From the NCBI GenBank assembly GCA_016841265.1, contig JAENZL010000007.1:1-64000 (forward strand): 64,000 nt of DNA, in the 5' to 3' direction. Position 1 is the first letter of the stretch. Each line of letters starts with the position of its first letter. The notes beneath the pieces were generated by a model. It saw nothing but the letters and a program-made list of their open reading frames with translations. It did not search any database and was not told where the DNA came from. This DNA is from Methanobacteriota archaeon. GTDB lineage: Archaea > Halobacteriota > Methanosarcinia > Methanosarcinales > Methanosarcinaceae. Position numbers and translations under genes: made by a program. Below, piece by piece: positions 35,409 through 42,693 of the stretch.

Positions 35409-36842
35409 ATGATCAAGCTCAGCTTCAAGCAGGGTACTCTCCTCATCGAAGGAAACGTCCGGGTGCCCAACGCAACCTGGGACGAGCGCAGCAAAAGCTT
35501 CAGGGCTCCCGCCATGCAGTACCGGGACATCACAAATTACCTGGAAAACTCCAGGATTGGGTTTGAAGACGACGTTCTGGACCTCCTTCCCTGTCCGGAC
35601 CTCCGGGTAGCCTACGAGACATCGGGGAAAAAGCTGGAACTCCGGGATTACCAGGCCGAAGCCCTTGTCTCCTGGGGGGAGAACGAAAAACGGGGCGTGC
35701 TCGTTATGCCCACGGGAAGCGGAAAGACCCTTGTGGGAATCCGGGCCATTGCCGGCTGCAACACCCCTGCCCTGGTACTCGTCCCTACCCTGGACCTGCT
35801 TGAACAGTGGAAAAAGCAGCTTGAAGAAGCCTTTTCAATGGAAATCGGAAAACTCGGGGGCGGGGAAAAGAAACTCCTCCCGATTACCGTATCAACCTAC
35901 GATTCCGCCTACATCCACGCCGAGACCCTGGGAAACAAGTTCGGGCTCCTGATCTTTGACGAGGTGCACCACCTACCCGCAACCGGCTACCGGAGCATTG
36001 CCGAATTTTCCGCAGCTCCGTACAGGATGGGGCTTACCGCCACCTACGAACGGGAAGACGGGCTGCATAGCGAACTGAACCGGCTGGTCGGCGGGAAAGC
36101 CTACGAAAAGAAAGTCTCGGAACTTGCAGGCGGACACCTTGCCCCTTACCGGATCGAAAAAGTAAACGTGGCACTCACGGACGAAGAGCGGGAAGGGTAC
36201 GATGAACACTATTCCGTATTTTTAAACTACCTCAAAAAGACCGGGATCATAATGAAAAGCCCGCAGGACTTCCAGAAACTGGTCATGAAAAGCGGCAGGG
36301 ACCCCGGAGCCCGAAAAGCCCTCCTGGCAAGAAACGCCGCCAGGGACCTTGCCTTCAACAGCGCCTCGAAACTTGAAAAGCTGGCCGAAATCCTCGGGGA
36401 ACACAGGGGAGACAGGGTCTTCATTTTCACCGAACACAACCGCCTTGTCCACCGGATCTCCCGGCAGTTCCTGGTCCCCGCAATCACCTATCGGACCCCC
36501 GTAAAAGAGCGAAACTCCATCCTCGAAAAGTTCAAAAACGGGACCTACAGGGCTGTTGTAACCTCCAGGGTCCTCGACGAGGGAATCGACGTCCCGGAAG
36601 CAAGCGTCGGGATCATCATGAGTGGGACCGGGAGCAAGCGGGCTTATATCCAGCGCCTGGGCCGCATCCTCAGGAAAAAAGAAGGAAAAGAAGCCGTGCT
36701 CTACGAAATCGTAGCCTCAGAAACCTCGGAAACCGGAACCGCCCGCAGGAGAAAAGGAGCCCTGGACAATTCAGGCAGCCAGCCCGGAAGCCAGGCAAAA
36801 AGTCCTTTAAAAGATCAAGAAAAGCCCAGGGGAGGTGAGTGA
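35409..36842 (+). CDS. XPB-family SF2 DNA helicase
   Basis: A 477-residue archaeal XPB helicase. After a ~75-residue damage-recognition-like N-terminus come LRDYQAEAL, Walker A MPTGSGKT (about 101-108), DEVHH (about 184-188), GLTATYERED, and the C-terminal motifs RVLDEGIDVPEA and QRLGRILRKK. Archaeal XPB opens DNA around lesions and works with the Bax1 nuclease, whose gene follows with an 8-nt overlap. The pair is the classical XPB-Bax1 unit for nucleotide excision repair. The C-terminal ~45 residues are polar and probably a flexible tail. Confidence 0.92.
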   Translation: MIKLSFKQGTLLIEGNVRVPNATWDERSKSFRAPAMQYRDITNYLENSRIGFEDDVLDLLPCPDLRVAYETSGKKLELRDYQAEALVSWGENEKRGVLVMPTGSGKTLVGIRAIAGCNTPALVLVPTLDLLEQWKKQLEEAFSMEIGKLGGGEKKLLPITVSTYDSAYIHAETLGNKFGLLIFDEVHHLPATGYRSIAEFSAAPYRMGLTATYEREDGLHSELNRLVGGKAYEKKVSELAGGHLAPYRIEKVNVALTDEEREGYDEHYSVFLNYLKKTGIIMKSPQDFQKLVMKSGRDPGARKALLARNAARDLAFNSASKLEKLAEILGEHRGDRVFIFTEHNRLVHRISRQFLVPAITYRTPVKERNSILEKFKNGTYRAVVTSRVLDEGIDVPEASVGIIMSGTGSKRAYIQRLGRILRKKEGKEAVLYEIVASETSETGTARRRKGALDNSGSQPGSQAKSPLKDQEKPRGGE

Positions 36843-38670
36843 CCTGCTAACGTCTGACCTCCTGGTAACCCGCATCTCCTACGGAAAAATCAAGCCCACT
36901 TACGCTTCCTTTGATGCCGAAAACCTGGAACTTGCAAAACTCCTGATCGAGACCTTCGAGCAGCATGTAGGAAAACCTTACGGGGACCTCCTTTCCGAAC
37001 TGGAAGGTCTTGAAGAGATGAACTACCGCTTCATCCGGGGCCTTGCCCAGCTCCTCGGGAGGAAAACCGTTATCGAAACGGCTGCAGCCGTAGACCCCTC
37101 TGCCGCCAGAGAAGCCGTTTTCGAAGCCTGCGGAGGAATGGCAATCTCCGCCCTGGAAAGAGAAGCCGCCCTTGAAAAAGCAGCCGATAAATTCGCGGTA
37201 TCCGTCCCCGAACTTGAAGAAGCCCTCTGGGCTGACCTTGAAGAAAACCAGGTCCTGAAAAGCTTCGACTCCATCTCCCCGGCAGAGCTCCTGCGAAAAT
37301 ACAACATCTCCCTGACCCAGACCCTGCTTTTCAAAGCCGTGGACATGGACATCCGGATCACGGGGGACTACCAGAAAATCCTCTGGAGAATCCTCAAAAC
37401 CGGGCTCATGTACACCCTGGAAGATGAAGGGGAAACAGAAGAAGAGATTGAGAAAGGAGAAGAAGAGAAAGCAGGAAAGGGACAGAAAAAAGGAATGGAG
37501 AAGAAAATAGGAGTGGGAAAAAGAACAAAAGAAGGTGTTCACCTGCACCTGGACGGACCTGCCTCCCTTTTTAAAATGTCGGAACGCTACGGGAACTCTT
37601 TTGCCAGGCTTTTCCCGGTCCTTCTTCGATCCGGAAACTGGGAGCTGAAAGCTGGAATTCTGCACAAAGGATACCAGGGGAAGCGCCTCTTGGAATTTGC
37701 CCTTGACAGTTCCGAAAAGGCTTTCAGACCGCCGCTGCCCGAGGGGCCTGAATACCCCGAAGCCAAAACCGGATCTGAAGCCACAGCCTCAGGGACCCGG
37801 ATTGGAGAAGCAAGAGCAGGGTACGAAACCCGTGGCGGGGTCGGCATACCAAAAGAAGATATGAAAATCCCGGACGAAAAAGAAAGCATCACCTATGACA
37901 GCGCCGTGGAAAAGATTTTCGGCGGCCTGAAACTCGGGAGCTGGGAGATCAGGCGGGAGCCAACCGTCCTGAAAGCCGGGAAATACGCCTTTGTCCCGGA
38001 TTTTGCTCTGGAGCGGGACGGGACGGTCGTATACCTGGAAATCGTGGGCTTCTGGACTTCGGAATACCTGGAAAAGAAGATAGGGAAATTGAAAGAAGTC
38101 CGGGAACCGGTCATCCTGCTGATCAACCGGAAACTGAAGTGCTCTGAAAAGGACTTCCCGGCCCGGGACGTGATCTTCTACGAGAAAAAAATCCCGGTCA
38201 ATGAAGTCATGCAGATCCTCAGAAGGTACGAGGCTGAGAAACGTGCAGAGGACAGGGAAAAGGTGCAGGATTCGGAGATTCCGCTGACCGGGGAGATAAT
38301 CAGCCTTGAAGCTATTTCAAAAGAAAAGGGAATCGGGACCGATGCCCTGAAGGATGTGCTTTCGAAGCGGCTTGAGGGTTCGGGAGAATTGAAGGAATCG
38401 AAAGAATCGAAAGAGCCGAGGGAATCGAAGGGGTCGGAAGAATACTTGCTGCTCGAAAATTACATACTGCACCGGAATCTCCTGGAAAAAGTTGACAGGG
38501 AACTTGAAAAGCTTGAAAATTCGGGCACATACGCCGATGCCGTAAAGGTTTTTGAAGGATTCGAACTTGACCGGAGCCTCTACTACCCGGTGCTTGAAGA
38601 GCTGGGGTATAAGGTTAGCTGGGTTGGGCTCAGTGAGGATGATGCACGGGTCCGGAAGGAAAAAGCCTGA
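36835..38670 (+). CDS. Bax1 (DUF790) nuclease, XPB partner
   Basis: A 611-residue DUF790 protein. The N-terminal ~180 residues are helical; a middle part binds XPB in relatives. The PD-(D/E)XK-like nuclease core is FVPDFALERDG followed by VYLEIVGFW (about 384-406). It cuts DNA next to the XPB-opened bubble. Two low-complexity inserts are odd: a Glu/Lys/Gly-rich stretch (about 198-230) and a Gly/Ala/Thr/Glu stretch (about 305-345), with a further ESKE-type repeat near 520. These make it longer than typical Bax1. The start is a GTG overlapping the XPB stop by 8 nt. Confidence 0.9.
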   Translation: MSDLLTSDLLVTRISYGKIKPTYASFDAENLELAKLLIETFEQHVGKPYGDLLSELEGLEEMNYRFIRGLAQLLGRKTVIETAAAVDPSAAREAVFEACGGMAISALEREAALEKAADKFAVSVPELEEALWADLEENQVLKSFDSISPAELLRKYNISLTQTLLFKAVDMDIRITGDYQKILWRILKTGLMYTLEDEGETEEEIEKGEEEKAGKGQKKGMEKKIGVGKRTKEGVHLHLDGPASLFKMSERYGNSFARLFPVLLRSGNWELKAGILHKGYQGKRLLEFALDSSEKAFRPPLPEGPEYPEAKTGSEATASGTRIGEARAGYETRGGVGIPKEDMKIPDEKESITYDSAVEKIFGGLKLGSWEIRREPTVLKAGKYAFVPDFALERDGTVVYLEIVGFWTSEYLEKKIGKLKEVREPVILLINRKLKCSEKDFPARDVIFYEKKIPVNEVMQILRRYEAEKRAEDREKVQDSEIPLTGEIISLEAISKEKGIGTDALKDVLSKRLEGSGELKESKESKEPRESKGSEEYLLLENYILHRNLLEKVDRELEKLENSGTYADAVKVFEGFELDRSLYYPVLEELGYKVSWVGLSEDDARVRKEKA

Positions 38671-38749
38671 AGATAGAGGAAAAAGAAAGTAACGGCTGGC
38701 TCGAAAGCATGAATTCTGCCCCATGCAACCGGAATTAGGAATATCACGT

Positions 38750-38801
38750 CGTTTTTGTTCACGGTCACCGAAGGTGACCGGCCTTTCCAGAGTTAAAAAG
38801 A
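38750..38801 (-). repeat. REP-like hairpin element, copy 2
   Basis: Read on the minus strand: CTCTGGAAAGGCCGGTCACC, then a TTCG loop and GGTGACCG. The opening TGGAAAGGCCG matches the other members of the family. Confidence 0.65.
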
Positions 38802-38901
38802 AGACAAAAGACAAAAAGTAAAAGCGACCAGAAAAACGGCAAGGACACAAACTATAGTCAAGTACCCAAATTTCTTCACCAATCTCAAGCGAAAGTTTAA
38901 C

Positions 38902-38980
38902 CACAGAAAGCACGGAAAACACGAAATAAAGGAAATAGGGGCACAATCCTTCCGTGCTTTCAGTGTCTTCCGTGGTTTAA
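38902..38980. repeat. Inverted repeat of the CACGGAA type
   Basis: CCACAGAAAGCACGGAA (38902-38918) is nearly complementary to TTCCGTGCTTTCAGTG (38950-38965), and CACGGAAAACACG is matched further out by GTCTTCCGTGG. The long hairpin lies downstream of the Bax1 gene. Similar GAA/CAC-rich strings occur at 46322 beside the defence operon. Confidence 0.6.
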
Positions 38981-39069
38981 ATTAAGTGTAAATAATTACC
39001 TTCGGGACTATAAATAGAAAAAAATACAGCCTGAAAAATACTCTTTTTTCATTTCTCTTTTTCATTTCT

Positions 39070-39142
39070 TTTTGGTGAGGGCCGCCAGGCAAGCTGGCGG
39101 AGGCACTTTTTCGCGATCTGAATTGAAATACGGTTTCCGGTG
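39070..39142 (+). repeat. REP-like hairpin element, copy 3
   Basis: GAGGGCCGCCAGGCAAGCTG begins a copy identical in its stem-loop to copy 1 (CCGCCAG 39082-39088 with CTGGCGG 39094-39100), followed by GGCACTTTTTCG and ending in ACGGTTTCC. Confidence 0.75.
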
Positions 39143-39280
39143 TTAAGAGAAATATTTCCCTGACAAGCTAACATTTCTCTAACTTATAAAAGCACGCAAT
39201 ATGCAAATCTTTTAAGGTTCTGGAAAAACATCAAACGACTAATGAGGAGCACTAAAATCAAGGACGTTTAGGAAATAACA

Positions 39281-39313
39281 TACATGAAATGTATTATACA
39301 TGCCATGTATAAT
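39281..39313. promoter_or_regulatory. Two adjacent palindromes, operator-like
   Basis: TACATGAAATGTA (39281-39293) is followed at once by ATTATACATG, one C, CATGTATAAT (39293-39313), a perfect 10-bp inverted repeat. Both share the half-site TACAT. Such pairs are typical of dimeric repressor sites, but the nearest gene only ends here. Confidence 0.5.
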
Positions 39314-39365
39314 CCAGTAACCCATCTGCATTCTTCAGGTACAGGGGACTTTATTGCGGAGGTAT

Positions 39366-40472
39366 TCATTCCACATATTCCACGTTCATCTTTGCCGGCC
39401 GGAAGAATGTCATGAACTCGTGGACCTCAGGTGGAAAATCCGTATTCACGTTGAGCCCGAGCTGCTTTGCTTCTTCAGCTGAAAGGGGCGTAATGTGGAT
39501 CATTTCCCCGCTTACCAGTTTTTCAACTACTTCATCAACCCAGATATCTCTGCCCTGATCGTATCCGGCTTTACCAGCCATACCCGGATTATCAGCTATC
39601 CCTGGTTCATTAACTGCTCCCGAGCTATCAGCAATTCCCGAACTACCAGCTATTCCCGCATCGTCAACTCTACCAGCTTTGTCAGCAGTTCCGGATTTGC
39701 CAGCCTTCCCCGCTTTATTAGCCTTCTTCGGTTTATCAGCCAGGAGCTCTTTTGCCACCTTCCGGGTGAGTTTCAGGGATTTTCTTGAGATGTCGCTCAT
39801 GACGAGGGTGCTGTCGTCTGCCTTTTCTTTTTTCGTGTCTGCGGCGTAGATCCAGGAAGGGGCGGGGTAGAGCCCGCGCACGAAGTCTCCGATCTGGGGG
39901 TCGATGGGACCGATTACGGCGTCTTTGTCCATCACGATTTCGTCGGCTGCAAGGGCTATCATCGTGCCCCCGGACATGGAGTAGTGGGGGATGATGACCC
40001 TGGTCTTTTTCGGGTGCTTTTTCAGGGCACGGGCGATCTGGATGCTGGCATGGAGCTGGCCCCCGGGGGTGTGCAGGATCAGGTCGAGGGGATATTTCCT
40101 GGAGGCCCGGATCCAGCGCAGGACCTGTTCGGCGTCCTCCTCGTCTATGAACTGGTAGGCTGGAATCCCGAACATCGAGATAGACTCCCGTCTGTGGATC
40201 ATGGTGAGCACTTTGCTTCCCCAGCGCTTCTCCATCCCCTTCAGCCTTGCCTGGCGCTGCATGCGGATCACTTTTAGCTGCCACTGTGGGTAGATAACGG
40301 CGTAGAGAAAGAAAAACAGAAACAAAAGGGTGAGTATATCCCATAGACTGATGGTAGTGCTGTCAACTGCTGCCAGAAAATTCCTCCCTGATCCTCCCTT
40401 AAAAATTGCCCCGAAAATTTCCTGAAAATTCTCTTGAAACTTCTCCTGAAAACTGGCGCCGGGTATCGGCAA
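39366..40472 (-). CDS. ClpP-fold membrane serine protease (SDH proteinase family)
   Basis: A 368-residue protein of the serine dehydrogenase proteinase (SppA/ClpP-fold) family. A single membrane segment (about 38-57, LLFLFFFLYAVIYP region) anchors a soluble domain containing LILHTPGGQLHASIQIARAL, the nucleophile region HYSMSGGTMIALAADEIV, and VIGPIDPQIGD. It probably cleaves membrane proteins or signal peptides. Residues about 250-310 are a low-complexity insert built from Gly/Ala/Ile/Asp/Ser repeats of the AGIADSSG kind, not expected in the family. The start lies in a Gln/Phe-rich repetitive N-terminus and is uncertain. Confidence 0.85.
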   Translation of the reverse strand: MPIPGASFQEKFQENFQEIFGAIFKGGSGRNFLAAVDSTTISLWDILTLLFLFFFLYAVIYPQWQLKVIRMQRQARLKGMEKRWGSKVLTMIHRRESISMFGIPAYQFIDEEDAEQVLRWIRASRKYPLDLILHTPGGQLHASIQIARALKKHPKKTRVIIPHYSMSGGTMIALAADEIVMDKDAVIGPIDPQIGDFVRGLYPAPSWIYAADTKKEKADDSTLVMSDISRKSLKLTRKVAKELLADKPKKANKAGKAGKSGTADKAGRVDDAGIAGSSGIADSSGAVNEPGIADNPGMAGKAGYDQGRDIWVDEVVEKLVSGEMIHITPLSAEEAKQLGLNVNTDFPPEVHEFMTFFRPAKMNVEYVE

Positions 40473-40669
40473 AGCTATCCGAAAAAGGATACAGCTCGGA
40501 CCCCGGGCTTAATCAGATAATGAATCCCCATACTAACATTGTCCTGTTAGCTATTAATTTTTAGCCCCACGCACAACACAAAAAATATACAAAAAAAGAA
40601 ATGAGTAAATGTGCCTTACGAATGAGACGAAATAACGTTAATGGATCTGATAAATAATACGAAATAACG
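40473..40669. repeat. Gap with 14-bp direct repeat
   Basis: ACGAAATAACGTTAATG occurs twice (about 40629 and 40661) with a 32-bp period, the second copy overlapping the SugE stop codon. No gene is supported. Confidence 0.6.
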
Positions 40670-40987
40670 TTAATGTGTGAGAAATTTAAGCCCCATTACC
40701 CCGGAAAAAATCAGCATTATGCAAAGAAGCTTTCCGATATCGCAGGACTCGTTGAAAAGCAGGATGCCAAGGACAGTGGTGCCCAGGATTCCGATTCCGG
40801 TCCAGACGGCGTATCCGGTCCCTATTGGGAGGGTCTTCAGGGCCTGCGCCAGAAAATAGAAGCTCAAGAGCATGCAGGCTACCGTGAATACGCTGGGATA
40901 AAACCTGGTGAAGCCTTCCGTGTACTTCAAGCCGATTGCCCAGGCAGCCTCAAAAATGCCTGCTATGAAAAGAACGAGCCATTCCAT
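40670..40987 (-). CDS. sugE: Small multidrug resistance transporter, SugE/Gdx type
   Basis: A 105-residue four-helix membrane protein. The essential Glu13 is in FIAGIFEAAWAIGLKYTEGF, which fits the SugE/Gdx subgroup (guanidinium and quaternary ammonium export) better than EmrE. GTGYAVWTGIG and LLFNE follow the family pattern. I start at the ATG at 40987 rather than nine codons upstream at 41014, because MEWLVLF is the family-like beginning. It stands alone, divergent from the radical-SAM gene. Confidence 0.9.
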   Translation of the reverse strand: MEWLVLFIAGIFEAAWAIGLKYTEGFTRFYPSVFTVACMLLSFYFLAQALKTLPIGTGYAVWTGIGILGTTVLGILLFNESCDIGKLLCIMLIFSGVMGLKFLTH

Positions 40988-41029
40988 AAACAGGCATCCA
41001 CATACTAAAAGCACTTAAACATGTCGGCA

Positions 41030-41130
41030 TCACACAGCATTCTTTACACAGTATTCCCCAACAGCATTCCCCACACAGCATTTACCGTAAAGCATTCCCC
41101 TCAAAACATTCACCACAAAGCATTCAAGCC
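41030..41130. repeat. Degenerate CATTCCC tandem repeat
   Basis: The motif ACAGCATTCCCC and variants (AAGCATTCCCCT, AACATTCACCAC, AAGCATTCAAGC) recur about six times with a spacing of 13-18 bp in the divergent promoter region of the radical-SAM and sugE genes. Confidence 0.6.
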
Positions 41131-41150
41131 ATGCAAACCAATATTCCCAT

Positions 41151-42239
41151 ATGGCAGCTCCGAAGTACCTGAAGCGCTATCTCAGGGTACAGAGAAACGA
41201 ATTGCCTGCTCTTTTCAAGATAAGCGAGCGAATCCCGGCAGAGTTTGAAGCTGATATGCCTCTCGAAGAGCTCTGGCAGATCCATGACGGGGAAATGGAA
41301 AAATACCGGATACTCCGGAAAGAACTCGGAACCGAAGCTCTGAGAGCCCTTGCCTACCCCGATGTCTCGGACAAGTTGAAGCTCCTTACAGGCGGCTTCC
41401 TGGAATTCGAGAAAGCCAGCCCTTCCCTCCTTGACCTGAAGATCGCAATCGTTGACCGGATCCTGGAAAGCTGTCACTGCTGCGAGCGCCGCTGTGAGGT
41501 GAACCGAAAAGTAGGCGAAAAAGGCTTTTGCAGGCTGACCGACAGCTCAAGGATTGCCTCGGAGTTCCTGCACATGGGAGAAGAGCCCGAGCTTGTCCCT
41601 TCCCACACGATCTTTTTTACCGGCTGCGTTTTTGCCTGCGTTTACTGTCAGAACTGGGACATCTCCACCTTCCCTGATTCCGGCACTGAAGTCGACCCCC
41701 GGAAACTTGCAAAACTGATCGACCTCCGAAGGTTGCACGGAGCGAGGAACGTAAACTTCGTAACCCCGACCCCCCACCCGCACACCGTCCTGAAAATCGT
41801 CCGGGAACTTTCGGAAAACACCCCGATCGTCTGGAACTCAAACATGTACCACTCCCCCGAAATCGCCCGCCTCCTGGAAGGCGTGGTTGACGTCTACCTC
41901 GCAGACTTCAAATACGGCAACGACGCCTGCGCCCAAAAGTACTCGAAAGTCAAAAACTACCTGGAAGTCGTCCAGCCCAACTTCGAATTCGCCTACGAAA
42001 CCGCCGAAATCCTCCTTCGCCACCTGGTCCTCCCCGGCCACCTGGACTGCTGCACAAAACCGATTGCCGAATGGGTCTCAGAGCATATTCCCAGGGTCAG
42101 GTTCAATTTGATGTTCCAGTACAGGCCCAGCTACCAAGCGATGGAATATCCGGAAATAGCACGGGGGCTGACGTTTGAGGAAGAGGCAGAGGCGATTGAG
42201 ATTGTGAAGGAAGCGGGGATTGAGGATTTGTTGATATAA
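41151..42239 (+). CDS. Radical SAM protein, PflX/COG1313 family
   Basis: A 362-residue radical SAM protein related to pyruvate formate-lyase activating enzymes (PflX group). The cluster motif is CVFACVYCQNWDIS (CxxxCxxC, near 160-167). A second Cys set upstream, CCERRCEVNR with GFC (about 106-126), probably binds another cluster or zinc. VNFVTPTPHPH and WNSNMY are conserved in the group. The substrate is unknown; relatives occur beside AmmeMemoRadiSam and other genes. It is a single-gene unit, with the start at the ATG at 41151. Confidence 0.82.
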   Translation: MAAPKYLKRYLRVQRNELPALFKISERIPAEFEADMPLEELWQIHDGEMEKYRILRKELGTEALRALAYPDVSDKLKLLTGGFLEFEKASPSLLDLKIAIVDRILESCHCCERRCEVNRKVGEKGFCRLTDSSRIASEFLHMGEEPELVPSHTIFFTGCVFACVYCQNWDISTFPDSGTEVDPRKLAKLIDLRRLHGARNVNFVTPTPHPHTVLKIVRELSENTPIVWNSNMYHSPEIARLLEGVVDVYLADFKYGNDACAQKYSKVKNYLEVVQPNFEFAYETAEILLRHLVLPGHLDCCTKPIAEWVSEHIPRVRFNLMFQYRPSYQAMEYPEIARGLTFEEEAEAIEIVKEAGIEDLLI

Positions 42240-42687
42240 GTGGGTGTGGAAACGGAAGCAGTCTAATATTAAGTTAAGCGCCAGAATTCTTTTTGATTAC
42301 ATTTTCTAATTTTCCGGCGACCGTTTAGCCTTCGCTTAGCTGGACCCCGGGCTCTCACCGGGTGCCGAAGGCAGCCGGCTTTTCCAAAAGATGCATAGAC
42401 AGAAGCATAAAGATCCGATCCGTCCAGTTTCAGGTTCCAGACTATAATCGCCTGAAAGCAGTTTTAATTTCAAGGAACTTGTTAATTCCAAGAACTGTTT
42501 TAGCCATTTGCTATTATCTACATCAGAGAATGACCCTGAAAAGCAAAGAACGATCTAGGATCGTGGAATCTATCCTTAAATTTGAAAATTTATAAAAAAT
42601 AGATAGAGTTAATAAGATTAGCAGGTATATTCGGATAGAAAACCTTCAAAGAATAAATATTATGTTTCATCGAATTCTTTCAGGTAA
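42240..42687 (+). promoter_or_regulatory. Upstream region of the four-gene defence operon
   Basis: No gene is firmly supported. A REP-like hairpin (42312-42389) lies first. A 15-nt palindrome, ACGATC-TAG-GATCGT (42550-42564), lies about 25 nt upstream of a TATA-like TTTATAAAAAAT (42589-42600), about 95 nt before the SNF2 gene start. This is the layout of a regulated archaeal promoter. Confidence 0.5.
42308..42389 (-). repeat. REP-like hairpin element, copy 4
   Basis: Read on the minus strand it opens TTTTGGAAAAGCCGGCTGCC and contains several nested inverted repeats (GCCTTCGGC; CCCGGTGAGAGCCCGGG; GCGAAGGC). The opening matches copies 2, 5 and 6. It marks the left border of the defence operon. 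Confidence 0.65.
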
Positions 42688-42693
42688 GTGACC

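Larger units (their letters stand above)
38671..39365. other. 700-nt gap with hairpins and palindromes
   Basis: No gene is supported. The gap holds a reverse REP-like hairpin (38750-38801), an inverted repeat of the string CACGGAA type (38902-38980), a forward REP-like hairpin (39070-39142), and two adjacent palindromes at 39281-39313. The last two elements sit 50 nt past the end of the minus-strand protease gene, where no promoter would be expected. Confidence 0.6.

Noticed and set aside
36847-37665. Minus-strand frame over the Bax1 gene
   Set aside because: Phe/Ser-rich low-complexity product that mirrors the Glu/Lys-rich insert on the other strand.
38317-38946. Minus-strand frame of 209 codons at the end of Bax1
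   Set aside because: It mostly mirrors Bax1 codons and runs into the REP-like hairpin; it has no start signal or motif.
42362-42595. 77-codon plus-strand frame before the SNF2 helicase
   Set aside because: It starts inside the REP-like hairpin and includes the palindrome and TATA box of the operon; regulatory DNA explains it better.
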